Shown: positions 54,773 to 63,357 of the stretch, piece after piece
Layout: the number at the start of each line of letters is the position of its first letter
Position numbering within the stretch: position 1 is the first letter of the stretch
Source of the DNA: Pseudidiomarina aquimaris
Lineage (GTDB): Bacteria; Pseudomonadota; Gammaproteobacteria; Enterobacterales; Alteromonadaceae
Direction: 5' to 3'
NCBI RefSeq assembly: GCF_003987395.1
Contig: NZ_PIPT01000001.1
Span: 533,030-597,029, forward strand
Length of the DNA stretch: 64,000 bases
Program-made: the position numbers and the translations under genes
Notes under the pieces: generated by a model
What the model saw: only the letters and a program-made list of their open reading frames with translations
What the model was told of the DNA's origin: nothing
Database searches by the model: none

Positions 54773-56128
54773 TTACAGATGCAAAATATCGCGATAACCG
54801 GCAACATCGACCTTATAATGTGTTTGTTCCTGAAAATGTACACGCAAGCCTTCCAATGCTTCAGGGTCACCGTGAATCAGTTTAATTGGCGTTGTACTTG
54901 CCAGTTTTGACTGACGTAGCCATTCGGTAAGTTCGAGATAATCCGCATGCCCAGAAAGTCCCGAAATTACCTCAACATCTGCCCTCAGAGGAATCCAACT
55001 ACCATGGATTTTAACAGCACCGACACCTTCAAGCATCTTAGCGCCTCGCGTTCCTCCCGCTTGGTATCCGGTAAACAGCACTGTTGTTCTAATATCACTT
55101 AATAATCGTTTAAAGTGATGCAGAATTCGCCCCCCGGTGGCCATCCCGCTACCTGCAATGATGACATGGGGAAATGCCTGTCCTGCCAGCGCCTTAGATT
55201 CATCTACTGTGCGGGTATAGGTAACCTGATCACACATACGGTGACATTGCTCATTGCTTAGTCGATGTTGTTCGCTGTGATGACAAAATATGTCCGACAC
55301 CCTGATAGCCATAGGACTGTCGAGATAGATAGGCAGCCGTGGGATGGCTTCCTGCTCCATCAAACTCGCAAGCAGATGCTGTAAAGCCTGCGCCCTACCT
55401 ACGGCGAATGCTGGTACCAGTAAAACACCACCGTTTTTTGCAACGCGATTAACTACGGCAGCTAATTGTTGAGCAGCGTCTTGTGGATCGTGCTGTCGAT
55501 TACCATAAGTGGACTCCATCAGTAACAAATCAAGTTCAGGCAACGGGCGTGGCGGTTTCATTAACACGTCATCGAAACGTCCCACATCACCAGAGAACCC
55601 AATGCGTTTGCCTTCCGCTTCAATGATGATACTTGCTGCACCGAGAATATGCCCCGCCGGTTGCAGGTAAAAACGAATATCACCGACTTCAACCTGCTCA
55701 TCAAAGTCAATCGATTGAAATAGAGCCATACTCGCTTCGGCAGTTTGACGGTCATAGAGCGGTTCGGGGTGTTCGTGTTTGCTTAATTTATGCTTGCTAT
55801 AGTATTTCGCATCCTCTTCTTGAATATGACCACTATCGGCCAACAGGATCTGGCACAAGTCTTTAGTGGCGTGATGGGTGATAACCGGACCCCGGTATCC
55901 TTGTTTATATAAGGCGGGTATATAGCCAGAGTGATCTAAATGCGCATGAGTAAGTAAAACAGCATCGAGCTTGTCGATATCCAACGGTAGGGACTGCCAA
56001 TTGCGCTCCCTTAACCATTTGTAGCCTTGATACAGGCCGCAGTCTATCAGCACTTTGCTACGTTCAGTTTCCAGCAGAAACTTTGAACCGGTTACGGTTT
56101 CTGTGCCTCCTAAAAAGGTAATTCTCAT
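54773..56128 (-). CDS. MBL-fold beta-CASP RNA-processing nuclease-like protein
   Basis: Protein of 451 residues with metallo-beta-lactamase fold and beta-CASP domain, the family of RNA exonucleases/endonucleases similar to CPSF73. Metal-binding THAHLDHSGYIPAL, LQPAGHILGAASI, FSGDVGR, and the beta-CASP and C-terminal SGLSGHADYLELTEWL motifs are intact. The ATG at 56128 overlaps the PRPP synthetase stop in ATGA, with AGGAG upstream. RNA cleavage is inferred from family; context suggests a role in supplying or controlling nucleotides. Confidence 0.9.
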   Translation of the reverse strand: MRITFLGGTETVTGSKFLLETERSKVLIDCGLYQGYKWLRERNWQSLPLDIDKLDAVLLTHAHLDHSGYIPALYKQGYRGPVITHHATKDLCQILLADSGHIQEEDAKYYSKHKLSKHEHPEPLYDRQTAEASMALFQSIDFDEQVEVGDIRFYLQPAGHILGAASIIIEAEGKRIGFSGDVGRFDDVLMKPPRPLPELDLLLMESTYGNRQHDPQDAAQQLAAVVNRVAKNGGVLLVPAFAVGRAQALQHLLASLMEQEAIPRLPIYLDSPMAIRVSDIFCHHSEQHRLSNEQCHRMCDQVTYTRTVDESKALAGQAFPHVIIAGSGMATGGRILHHFKRLLSDIRTTVLFTGYQAGGTRGAKMLEGVGAVKIHGSWIPLRADVEVISGLSGHADYLELTEWLRQSKLASTTPIKLIHGDPEALEGLRVHFQEQTHYKVDVAGYRDILHL

Positions 56129-57066
56129 AAAACTTCTCCTGTGAAATCTGATCTTGTTAATTGCAGCATAGAATTAATGGCTGTCATCAGTCGCGGCGAG
56201 ATATCAATAGCATTGGAGGAATGTGGAATGGTGTTAGTTGTTGCCAGCTGGCTTAAACCGGCTTTGATCAGGACTTGATCGGAATCATCGGCGAAAATCC
56301 CATGTACGGCAATACATTGAATGTGTTCGACGCCCTTGGATTTAAGGTATTTTATGCATTCCAGAATGGTCTGCCCGCTCGATATCACATCATCAATAAT
56401 AACGGCTGTTTTATCTCTGTATGCATCAATGTTTGGCAAGGAGACTTCTACATGACGATCACCGAAACGCTGTTTCTCACCGATCACAAACGGGTGCTGG
56501 CTATAATTGGCAATATCAGATACCCATTGTTCACTCTCACTATCAGGCCCTACCAACAATAGATTTGTTTTTGATTTTAACCACTGTGCCAATGCCGGAG
56601 CACCTTGTACAACTTGACTAGGTACAGTGTAAATTTCGTCGAGGGAGTGATAGCGATGTAAATGTGGATCAACTGTCACCAACCAATCTATATGTTGAGA
56701 AAGGGATTTGGCAAAAATGCGTGAAGTCACTGCCTCCCCATCTACAAAACGGCGATCTTGGCGCATATAGCTAAGATAGGGCGCCACCAAGCCAACTTGC
56801 GAAGCCCCCAGTTCTCGCAGGGTTTCGACCAAAAATAGTAACGGCAGATACTTCGCATTGGGGTGCGACAAATCAGCAACAACAATACAGACACGCCCTT
56901 CCACATCGGAGGTGATACGTAAATAGGATTCGCCATCGGGAAATTGACGTACGTCAAACTTACCACGCTGCACACTCTTCGTCTTTGCAAGTGAATCCGC
57001 CAACGAGTGATTGTCCAAGCTAAACACTAAGGGTTTCCTTCCTAAAACTGTCTTCGACTCACTCAT
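56125..57066 (-). CDS. Ribose-phosphate pyrophosphokinase (PRPP synthetase), divergent
   Basis: Protein of 313 residues with the PRPP synthetase signature VDPHLHRYHSLDEIY and PRPP loop AVIIDDVISSGQTI (DDxxSSGQT, with Ser where many have Thr). FPDGESYLRI and YMRQDRRF are the ATP-binding and flexible-loop regions. Probably a second, non-housekeeping copy. Normal reaction: ribose-5-phosphate + ATP to PRPP + AMP, reversible. Coupled by ATGA overlaps to the phosphorylase upstream and the MBL-fold protein downstream. Confidence 0.9.
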   Translation of the reverse strand: MSESKTVLGRKPLVFSLDNHSLADSLAKTKSVQRGKFDVRQFPDGESYLRITSDVEGRVCIVVADLSHPNAKYLPLLFLVETLRELGASQVGLVAPYLSYMRQDRRFVDGEAVTSRIFAKSLSQHIDWLVTVDPHLHRYHSLDEIYTVPSQVVQGAPALAQWLKSKTNLLLVGPDSESEQWVSDIANYSQHPFVIGEKQRFGDRHVEVSLPNIDAYRDKTAVIIDDVISSGQTILECIKYLKSKGVEHIQCIAVHGIFADDSDQVLIKAGLSQLATTNTIPHSSNAIDISPRLMTAINSMLQLTRSDFTGEVL

Positions 57067-58586
57067 GAGGCATCTCCAATGGTAAAAATGTTGGATTGTC
57101 GGTAATAGGCCAGTGCGTATTGCAATTCGCCTTCTGTGTCACTGTACAGTGTGAACAGTGGTTCACCTCGCTCTACCTTTTCACCGACACTTTTATGCAA
57201 GCGCAAACCCGCTGCTGCGACATTGGGCGCTCCCGCCAGTTTCGCCAAGCGCGCTAATTGGCGATTATCAATCGTCTGCAAAGTGCCGGTTGATGCGGTG
57301 GTTACCGTATGTTGAAAATCTGCAGAAGGCAAAGATTTCATCCCGCCCTGGGCCGCTATAATTCGGTGAAATTGTTTCCACGCCGCACCGCTATCAAGAA
57401 TTTCGGTAGCCTTTTGCAAACCTTGTTCATAGGTTTGCTGATACGCCAGGGAAAACAGATGGGCCGCCAAAAACAGTGCCCGCTCTCGAAGGTCCTCGGC
57501 AGCATCGCTGCTGCGCCGCAAAACAGCCATTACATCGCGGACTTCCTCTACTGGACCAACACCGCGCCCGACGGGCTGACTACCGTCCGTTATCAAGCAA
57601 CGAACCTGAAGTCCGCACGTAGCACCAACCTGTGTAAATAGTGAAGCGAGGCGATCGGCGTCTTTTTGCGAACGCACTTTTGCAGTAGGGCCGACTGGAA
57701 TATCAATCACCACATGGGTAGAACCCGCAGCGATTTTTTTCGACAATACCGATGCAATCAACTGCCCTTCGCCATCAAGATCCAGCGCACGCTCAATTCG
57801 AATCAATAAATCATCGGCGGGGCTAAGATTCACCGCCCCACCCCAGGCGAGACAGCCGTGAGTTTCTGCAACAACTCGTTGAATCTGTGAGAGGCTGAGA
57901 TTGACTGTCGTCAGGGCCTCCATGGTATCAGCTGTACCTGCCGGTGAAGTGATGGCACGTGAAGATGTTTTCGGTATGGTTAATCCTGCTGCACTGATAA
58001 TCGCTACCACTAAAGGAGTGGTGCGATTACCCGGCAATCCACCAATGCAATGCTTATCCAGCACCATGGGTGAATCGGGCCAGCTTAGACGTTTACCGCA
58101 AGCCACCATGGCCTGTGTCAAGGCAATGATTTCATCCACATCCAGACGACTGCCCGCACAAACGCTGAGAAAGCTGGCAATTTCGATATCGGAATAACGA
58201 TGGTCGCTTATGTCCTTTACGATCTCGGTGACTTCCTCGTCGCTGAGCTTATGGCCAAATATTTTTTTGCGAACAGCTGCCAGCGATGTCACCACCGGTG
58301 CATGACTGACGCTAATCGATGTCCCTTCGGCAACTCCCAGCCGTTGCATGGCGATTTTGGATAAGCCAGCGCTGCCTGGTTCAATGACCTTCTCATCCAC
58401 CACGTTGATCGTTGCAATTATTTGGTTTTGGCCATCATCCACTGAAACGCGACTGTTAGCCGTAAAACCTTCTGAGCGGCAGATATGGCAGTCACTGCGC
58501 ATATAAACAACAGGTTCCTGGTGGGTATCGATACCTATATCAATAACTTTAAGAGCGTTTGCTGATCCCATCTTTTTCACCGTCAT
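57063..58586 (-). CDS. AMP/thymidine phosphorylase (archaeal AMP-phosphorylase type)
   Basis: Pyrimidine-nucleoside phosphorylase superfamily, about 507 residues. DKHCIGGLPGNRTTPLVVAI, TSSRAITSPAGTADTMEAL, CLAWGGAVNLSPADDLLIR and VVIDIPVGPTAKV match the archaeal AMP phosphorylase branch with its long N-terminal domain, rather than the 440-residue bacterial thymidine phosphorylase. That branch releases base and ribose-1,5-bisphosphate from AMP, CMP or UMP. Starts: ATG 58586 (taken), ATG 58571 after GGTGA, or GTG 58631 after GGAG, which would overlap the upstream gene by 43 bases. Confidence 0.88.
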   Translation of the reverse strand: MTVKKMGSANALKVIDIGIDTHQEPVVYMRSDCHICRSEGFTANSRVSVDDGQNQIIATINVVDEKVIEPGSAGLSKIAMQRLGVAEGTSISVSHAPVVTSLAAVRKKIFGHKLSDEEVTEIVKDISDHRYSDIEIASFLSVCAGSRLDVDEIIALTQAMVACGKRLSWPDSPMVLDKHCIGGLPGNRTTPLVVAIISAAGLTIPKTSSRAITSPAGTADTMEALTTVNLSLSQIQRVVAETHGCLAWGGAVNLSPADDLLIRIERALDLDGEGQLIASVLSKKIAAGSTHVVIDIPVGPTAKVRSQKDADRLASLFTQVGATCGLQVRCLITDGSQPVGRGVGPVEEVRDVMAVLRRSSDAAEDLRERALFLAAHLFSLAYQQTYEQGLQKATEILDSGAAWKQFHRIIAAQGGMKSLPSADFQHTVTTASTGTLQTIDNRQLARLAKLAGAPNVAAAGLRLHKSVGEKVERGEPLFTLYSDTEGELQYALAYYRQSNIFTIGDAS

Positions 58587-58588
58587 TG

Positions 58589-58954
58589 CTATTTTCGCTT
58601 GTTGTGTGGTGGTGACTTGTGACAACTCCACGCCTCATGCTCCGCGTTATCTTTTATGTTTTCATCCACAAATTTATAATATCCTTCTTTGAAATGCGTC
58701 CACCAGTCGTGACCAACCTCGATACCATATTTAGCCAACACATCTTCAATACCATCCAGACTCAAGCGGGAAGCATCGTATGCAAGGTTTAAAACCTGTG
58801 ACCTTTCGTCAAATGAAACCGCATCCAAACCATACAATTTATCGATTTCTGTGATTGCATCGTGGATATTACTAATTTTCTTCGCGTCAAGTTTTAAATG
58901 ACGAACAACGAGATTGACTTCAGACACACCCAGTCGGTGCTCTTCTTGTTTCAT
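58589..58954 (-). CDS. HMA-like cation-binding domain protein without CxxC
   Basis: 121-residue protein. Residues about 10-85 have the beta-alpha-beta-beta-alpha-beta layout of a heavy-metal-associated domain (VSEVNLVVRHLKLD, then VLNLAYDASRLSLDGIEDVLAKYGIEV), but the CxxC metal site is absent. The C-terminal part, HDWWTHFKEGYYKFVDENIK then EHEAWSCHKSPPHN, has one Cys and several His. Its stop is two bases before the ATG of the phosphorylase. Function unknown; possible sensor or adaptor. Confidence 0.72.
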   Translation of the reverse strand: MKQEEHRLGVSEVNLVVRHLKLDAKKISNIHDAITEIDKLYGLDAVSFDERSQVLNLAYDASRLSLDGIEDVLAKYGIEVGHDWWTHFKEGYYKFVDENIKDNAEHEAWSCHKSPPHNKRK

Positions 58955-59012
58955 AATTTACCTCCAATATCTAATCTCTGTTTACAAACTATTTCTCATC
59001 ACCAACAGTCTA

Positions 59013-59433
59013 TTATTTGTGTTGATGCTCGCTAGATTTGCTTGCCTCAGATTGACGATCCATCATCCCTATGTGTTTTTCCATCATATCCATACGTTTT
59101 GTCATATCCATTTTGTCCATTTGCTTACCGCCTTTCATGCCGTTCCCCATATTAATCATCTGCATACCTTCTTTCATTGTGTGTATATGCTCATCCATTA
59201 ATTATTGACGTTTTTCTGGGGCGGTTTCGGCTTTGAATTTTTGCCATCAATTCATGCACTTTTCACATATGTTCATGCATCGCCATCATCTGCTAATGGT
59301 TCATCATGATCCTACTGTTAGCGCCTTGGTTTTTATCACCGTGATCATGCGCATTTTCTGCAAATACTGGTGAAGCCATTGCCGTAGCAATAACGACGGC
59401 GGAAACCATAGTTCTGATAGAATTACGTTTCAT
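59013..59433 (-). pseudogene. Decayed Met/His-rich periplasmic protein gene
   Basis: From ATG 59433 (AGG-type ribosome site upstream) a signal peptide MKRNSIRTMVSAVVIATAMA with PVFA cleavage precedes a His-rich start, then TAG at 59295-59293 where Gln is expected, TGA at 59265-59263, a one-base frame change, and TAA at 59204-59202 after PEKRQ. The frame then continues LMDEHIHTMKEGMQMI to an end rich in Met, Lys and His (KRMDMMEKHIGMMDR). Intact relatives are small periplasmic metal-binding proteins of copper clusters. At least three stops make it nonfunctional unless re-initiation occurs at 59198. Confidence 0.82.
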
Positions 59434-59443
59434 TGGTATATCC

Positions 59444-60097
59444 TCAATAGTTTGAAGCGGCTTTATTGGTAGAAAAATTAGGTACCCACCCTGGGGTCGA
59501 TTCCATATAGCGAAGATACACGTCGCCAAATTCCTCAATCGCCATACGCTCTTCACGCTTAGCGAGCCTCACGTACACTACAACTAAAACCGGAAACATC
59601 ACCAGCGTCGGCAGGGTCGGCCACTGCAACAAAAAACCAAACATAATCATGATAAAAGCGATGTATTGCGGGTGTCGGCAACGCGCGTACCAACCGGTAG
59701 TCGCTAAGGAACGGGTTTGCTGTGCTTTGTGCAAAACATTCCACGACGAGGCGAGCAGAAAGAAACCGAGTACGATCAGAATATTGCTAGCGAGATGCAG
59801 TGGAGCAAAATGTGGATCACCGTCAAATCCCAGCAGGGTGTGTAGTAGATGGCCATTTTCATGAGAGAGAAAATCCACGCCGGGATATTTTTCTGCCAAC
59901 CAACCAGACAAAAAATAGATGGTTAACGGAAAGCCATACATCTCAGTAAAGAGCGCAATGATAAAAGCTGAGAACGCGCCAAAACTGCGCCAGTCAGTTT
60001 TTGTTTTCGGCTTGGCAAAACTGAACGCAAAAAATATGAATATAGCCGAATTTAGTATTACCAGTGTCCAAAGGCCGTAAGCAGAATCACCGTGCAT
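59444..60097 (-). CDS. Isoprenylcysteine methyltransferase-like membrane protein
   Basis: 217-residue protein with about five to six helices, ending in the ICMT/PEMT-type methyltransferase region: TTGWYARCRHPQYIAFIMIMFGF (the RHPxYxG-like SAM site) and AKREERMAIEEFGDVYLRYM. Bacterial homologues are common in metal-resistance clusters, but their substrates are unknown; a lipid or small molecule is likely. It lies between the DUF2933 gene and the decayed gene. Confidence 0.85.
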   Translation of the reverse strand: MHGDSAYGLWTLVILNSAIFIFFAFSFAKPKTKTDWRSFGAFSAFIIALFTEMYGFPLTIYFLSGWLAEKYPGVDFLSHENGHLLHTLLGFDGDPHFAPLHLASNILIVLGFFLLASSWNVLHKAQQTRSLATTGWYARCRHPQYIAFIMIMFGFLLQWPTLPTLVMFPVLVVVYVRLAKREERMAIEEFGDVYLRYMESTPGWVPNFSTNKAASNY

Positions 60098-60122
60098 GGT
60101 TAATCTCCTGTGTTAAATGGAT

Positions 60123-60425
60123 TTAATGGTGGTGTCGGTTTTCACTTTCCCGGCGACCATCTTCCAGTCCACGCTGATAGGCATCCTGATCAGCGTCATC
60201 CCCCTGATGACCATGACCACCGTGTCCGCCGTGCCCTCCATGACCACCATGACCACCATGCATAAAAATATGCATAAGTGGGCATAACAATAAAATCAGG
60301 TAGGGTAGAAATTGGAATAAGTGCTCCCTATGTTCCACCAACAGGAAATAGCTGGCTGCACCGATAAGCCCCAGGGCAGCTAAGCCTTTTGGGGTAAACC
60401 AGAATGATTGCGATTGTTGACTCAT
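60123..60425 (-). CDS. DUF2933 His-rich small membrane protein
   Basis: 100-residue protein: a membrane segment (about 14-28), then HREHLFQFLPYLILLLCPLMHIFMHGG, the DUF2933 signature, and a (Gly-Gly-His)5 repeat followed by an acidic and His-rich tail ending HHH. A periplasmic metal-binding role is likely. The repeat is coded by a tandem 9-base unit at about 60208-60262, prone to length change. It lies 12 bases downstream of the P-type ATPase gene. Confidence 0.85.
   Translation of the reverse strand: MSQQSQSFWFTPKGLAALGLIGAASYFLLVEHREHLFQFLPYLILLLCPLMHIFMHGGHGGHGGHGGHGGHGHQGDDADQDAYQRGLEDGRRESENRHHH
60208..60262. repeat. Tandem 9-base repeat coding for Gly-Gly-His
   Basis: About five imperfect copies of a 9-base unit (minus strand GGTGGTCAT/GGCGGACAC type), which encode the GGH repeat of the DUF2933 protein. 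Confidence 0.75.
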
Positions 60426-60437
60426 TATTGCCTCCCG

Positions 60438-62972
60438 TTATTCAACCGTGATGTTGGCTCTTTTCAGCAGAATGGAATTGCCGATGACCGACAACGAACT
60501 AACCATCATAGCGATAACACCGATCATTGGATGCAGTAATCCCAGCGCCGCTACCGGGATCGCCGCCAGATTGTAAAACCAAGCCCAAAAAAGGTTTTCG
60601 ACGATTTTTCTAAAGGTAGCTTTCGACAGAAGAATGGCCTCTACCAGCTTGGTCAACTGCCCCTGCACCAGCGTCACATCGGCCGCTTCGATTGCCACAT
60701 CGGCTCCAGCACCAATGGCAATCCCTACATTGGCTTGTTTTAACGCAGGCGCATCATTAATACCGTCACCCACCATCGCCACACTTTCACCGTATTTGGC
60801 TTGTAGCTGTTTAACCGAATCAACTTTTCCTTCAGGCAATACGTTGGCAAGCACCTCATCGATACCCACCTGCTCAGCAACAAATTTTGCCGTCCGTTCG
60901 TTATCACCGGTCACCATTACCACATGAATATTCAGGTCATGCATGGCTTTGATCGCAGATTTTGAATCTTCTTTAATGGTGTCAGCAACGGCGACAACGC
61001 CCGCCGCTTGTTTATCAATTGCCACCAACATCGCTGTTTTCCCCTGCACTTCCAGTGACTTCAGGGTTTCATCTAAATTGCCAAGTTCGACTCCCTGTTC
61101 ATTGAGCAATCGACGGCTGCCAACATGCACCAGGCGACCATCGACTACACCCTCTACCCCGCGAGCGGTTATCGACTGGAAGTTCTCCAGTGCTGGAATA
61201 GTCAGGTTTCGCTCTTTAGCTCCTTGCACAATGGCTTGCGCCAGTGGATGCTCTGATCCAGCTTCAACTGCAGCGGTGGCCATCAACAGTTCTTCCGCTG
61301 TAAATCCAGAAGCTGGAACCACATCCGTCAGGGACGGTTTACCTGCGGTGATGGTGCCAGTTTTATCCAGTACAACCACCTTGATATCCTTTAAGGTTTG
61401 TATCGCTTCACCTGAACGAATCAGCACACCTCGCTCGGCGCCCATACCTGAACCCACCATGATCGCTGTGGGAGTTGCCAGTCCCAAAGCGCAGGGGCAA
61501 GCGATAACCAGAACCGCAACGGACGCCAGTATCGCGGCAATAAGCGGTGTCAAAGTCGGATCAACCCAGGGCAAAAAGCTGCCACCCCACTCCAATACCG
61601 GGCGCAAAGTGTCAGCAAAAATTATCCAGGACAAAAAGCTCAGGAATGAAATGCCAATCACCGCTGGGACAAAGTTCGCAGTCACTCTATCCGCAAATTC
61701 CTGTATCGGGACTTTGGAACCCTGAGCTTGCTCGACTAATTTAATCACTTGGGACAAGAACGTGTCGGCACCAATTTTGGTGGCCTTTACTTTCAATAGT
61801 CCTTCCTTATTCATCGTCGCGCCGAGTACAGAATCGCCGGGACCTTTCTCTACAGGGACTGATTCACCGGTAGCAATCGACTCATCCAAATGACTATGGC
61901 CGTCGACAATCTCGCCGTCAGTCGGCACTTTACCGCCCGGCTTAATCACCATGACATCGCCGATTTGTAAGTCTTCCACCGGCACTTGAACCTCGTTGTT
62001 GTTGCGTAAAACGATCGCAGTTTTCGCCCCGAGCTTGATTAATTTTTTGATCGCCTGTGACGCCTTGCCTTTAGCCCGAGTTTCGAGATAACGGCCAAGC
62101 ATATGGAAGGTCATAATGGTGGAGGCCATTTCGATAAAGGATGTCATGGGATAGACAAACCCAATCAGGCCGATCAGATAGGGCGGCATACTGCCCAGGG
62201 AAATCAGCACATCCATATTGGCTGTGCGATTTTTTAATGAACGCCAGGCGGAACGGTGCGTAGAACGTCCGCCTTTGAAAAATACGACAGGAAATGCCAG
62301 TACAGCCACGATAGCCAGATAACCGGGAATGGGCTGCCAGAACATCTGTGGAATCATCAACAACATAATGAGTGTTGTCGGTATCGCCGCAAACCAGAGG
62401 TTTTTCCAGGCTTGATCCAGATACTGCTCTTCCGCCGCTTCGGCGACCTTGTGTGAATTGCTTGCCGCGCTTTCCACACTCGCCACGTCATAACCGGCCT
62501 TTTCTACGGTTGCTTTTAACGTCTCAGTATCGACTTGTTGCGGATCGAAGCTCACACTGACCTGGTGATTGGCAATATTGGTTTCAATCGCTGTTATGCC
62601 TGACAAACGCTCAAGCGATGTACGTACAAGACCGGCACAGTGGTTACTCCCCATGCCCGGAACGGTGAGCGTAACGTTTTTGACTGCATTGGTAGAGGAC
62701 AATTGTGCCGAAGCAACATCGTAACCCGCGTTCTCCACCGCAAGCCGTATTTTTTCCAGGCTTGATTGAGGTGCTTCAAAGGATACGTCCACCTGATGGC
62801 TGGCAATATTCGTTTGAATGGTCTTTATGCCCGGCAACCTTTCTATCGATGCTCTCACAAGACCCGCGCAGTGATTGCTGCCCATTCCAGGCACAATAAG
62901 TTGGGCTTTCGCTTCCGCACCATTAGTTTGTGGCACGTCTTTTTTATTAAATGAAAGAACTGTATCGTTCAT
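60438..62972 (-). CDS. copA: Copper-type P1B ATPase with two SxxC metal-binding domains
   Basis: Heavy-metal efflux ATPase of 844 residues. Two N-terminal HMA domains (about 25-88 and 101-165) each carry GMGSNHCAGL in place of GMxCxxC, so the first Cys is Ser in both. The catalytic part is complete: CPCALGLATP in helix 6, DKTGTIT, SEHPLAQAIV, GDGINDAPAL, and late-helix WFYNLA and MVSSLSVIGNS, the pattern of the Cu(I) class P1B-1. It pumps copper out of the cytosol. First large gene of the metal part, 59 bases downstream of the HMA protein gene. Confidence 0.92.
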   Translation of the reverse strand: MNDTVLSFNKKDVPQTNGAEAKAQLIVPGMGSNHCAGLVRASIERLPGIKTIQTNIASHQVDVSFEAPQSSLEKIRLAVENAGYDVASAQLSSTNAVKNVTLTVPGMGSNHCAGLVRTSLERLSGITAIETNIANHQVSVSFDPQQVDTETLKATVEKAGYDVASVESAASNSHKVAEAAEEQYLDQAWKNLWFAAIPTTLIMLLMIPQMFWQPIPGYLAIVAVLAFPVVFFKGGRSTHRSAWRSLKNRTANMDVLISLGSMPPYLIGLIGFVYPMTSFIEMASTIMTFHMLGRYLETRAKGKASQAIKKLIKLGAKTAIVLRNNNEVQVPVEDLQIGDVMVIKPGGKVPTDGEIVDGHSHLDESIATGESVPVEKGPGDSVLGATMNKEGLLKVKATKIGADTFLSQVIKLVEQAQGSKVPIQEFADRVTANFVPAVIGISFLSFLSWIIFADTLRPVLEWGGSFLPWVDPTLTPLIAAILASVAVLVIACPCALGLATPTAIMVGSGMGAERGVLIRSGEAIQTLKDIKVVVLDKTGTITAGKPSLTDVVPASGFTAEELLMATAAVEAGSEHPLAQAIVQGAKERNLTIPALENFQSITARGVEGVVDGRLVHVGSRRLLNEQGVELGNLDETLKSLEVQGKTAMLVAIDKQAAGVVAVADTIKEDSKSAIKAMHDLNIHVVMVTGDNERTAKFVAEQVGIDEVLANVLPEGKVDSVKQLQAKYGESVAMVGDGINDAPALKQANVGIAIGAGADVAIEAADVTLVQGQLTKLVEAILLSKATFRKIVENLFWAWFYNLAAIPVAALGLLHPMIGVIAMMVSSLSVIGNSILLKRANITVE

Positions 62973-63031
62973 AAGTGTTGATCCTTATTGATTAACCTAG
63001 CCTTGGCTGACTGCCAACCTCCCCGAATCGC

Positions 63032-63355
63032 TTACTTGGCGATCATTTCAGCTTCATAGCCCTTTTGGTTAATTGCTTCGATAACATTGTCGCTATCCAC
63101 ATCACCCCAAACAGTAGCGACACCCGTTGCCAAATCCATGGTTGCCTCCCGTACCCCAGAAATGGATCTCAACGTCCGCTCTATACTTTTTACACAACCA
63201 CCACACGTTGCTCCCTGCACTTGTAATTGGTACAGGGGTTGCGATGATTCTTTAACTTTGCTTGCATCCGTTAACGTAGAGGAAACTGATGTCTTTCCGG
63301 AACAGCAGCAACCCCCTTTCTGTTGACTAGCGTTTGATATTTTGTGCGTATTCAT
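63032..63355 (-). CDS. Cys-rich heavy-metal-associated (HMA) protein
   Basis: 107-residue protein. An N-terminal Cys cluster (GGCCCSGK near residues 14-21) is followed by a linker and one HMA domain with a canonical metal site QVQGATCGGCVKSIERTL. It ends GYEAEMIAK. It is probably a cytosolic metal chaperone or buffer; unlike the ATPase domains it keeps CxxC. Starts two bases after the merR stop. Confidence 0.85.
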   Translation of the reverse strand: MNTHKISNASQQKGGCCCSGKTSVSSTLTDASKVKESSQPLYQLQVQGATCGGCVKSIERTLRSISGVREATMDLATGVATVWGDVDSDNVIEAINQKGYEAEMIAK

Positions 63356-63357
63356 AC

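Noticed and set aside
60943..61725. 260-codon open frame on the plus strand
   Set aside because: Antisense to the catalytic core of the P-type ATPase; low-complexity Ser/Thr/Ala-rich translation typical of a shadow frame.
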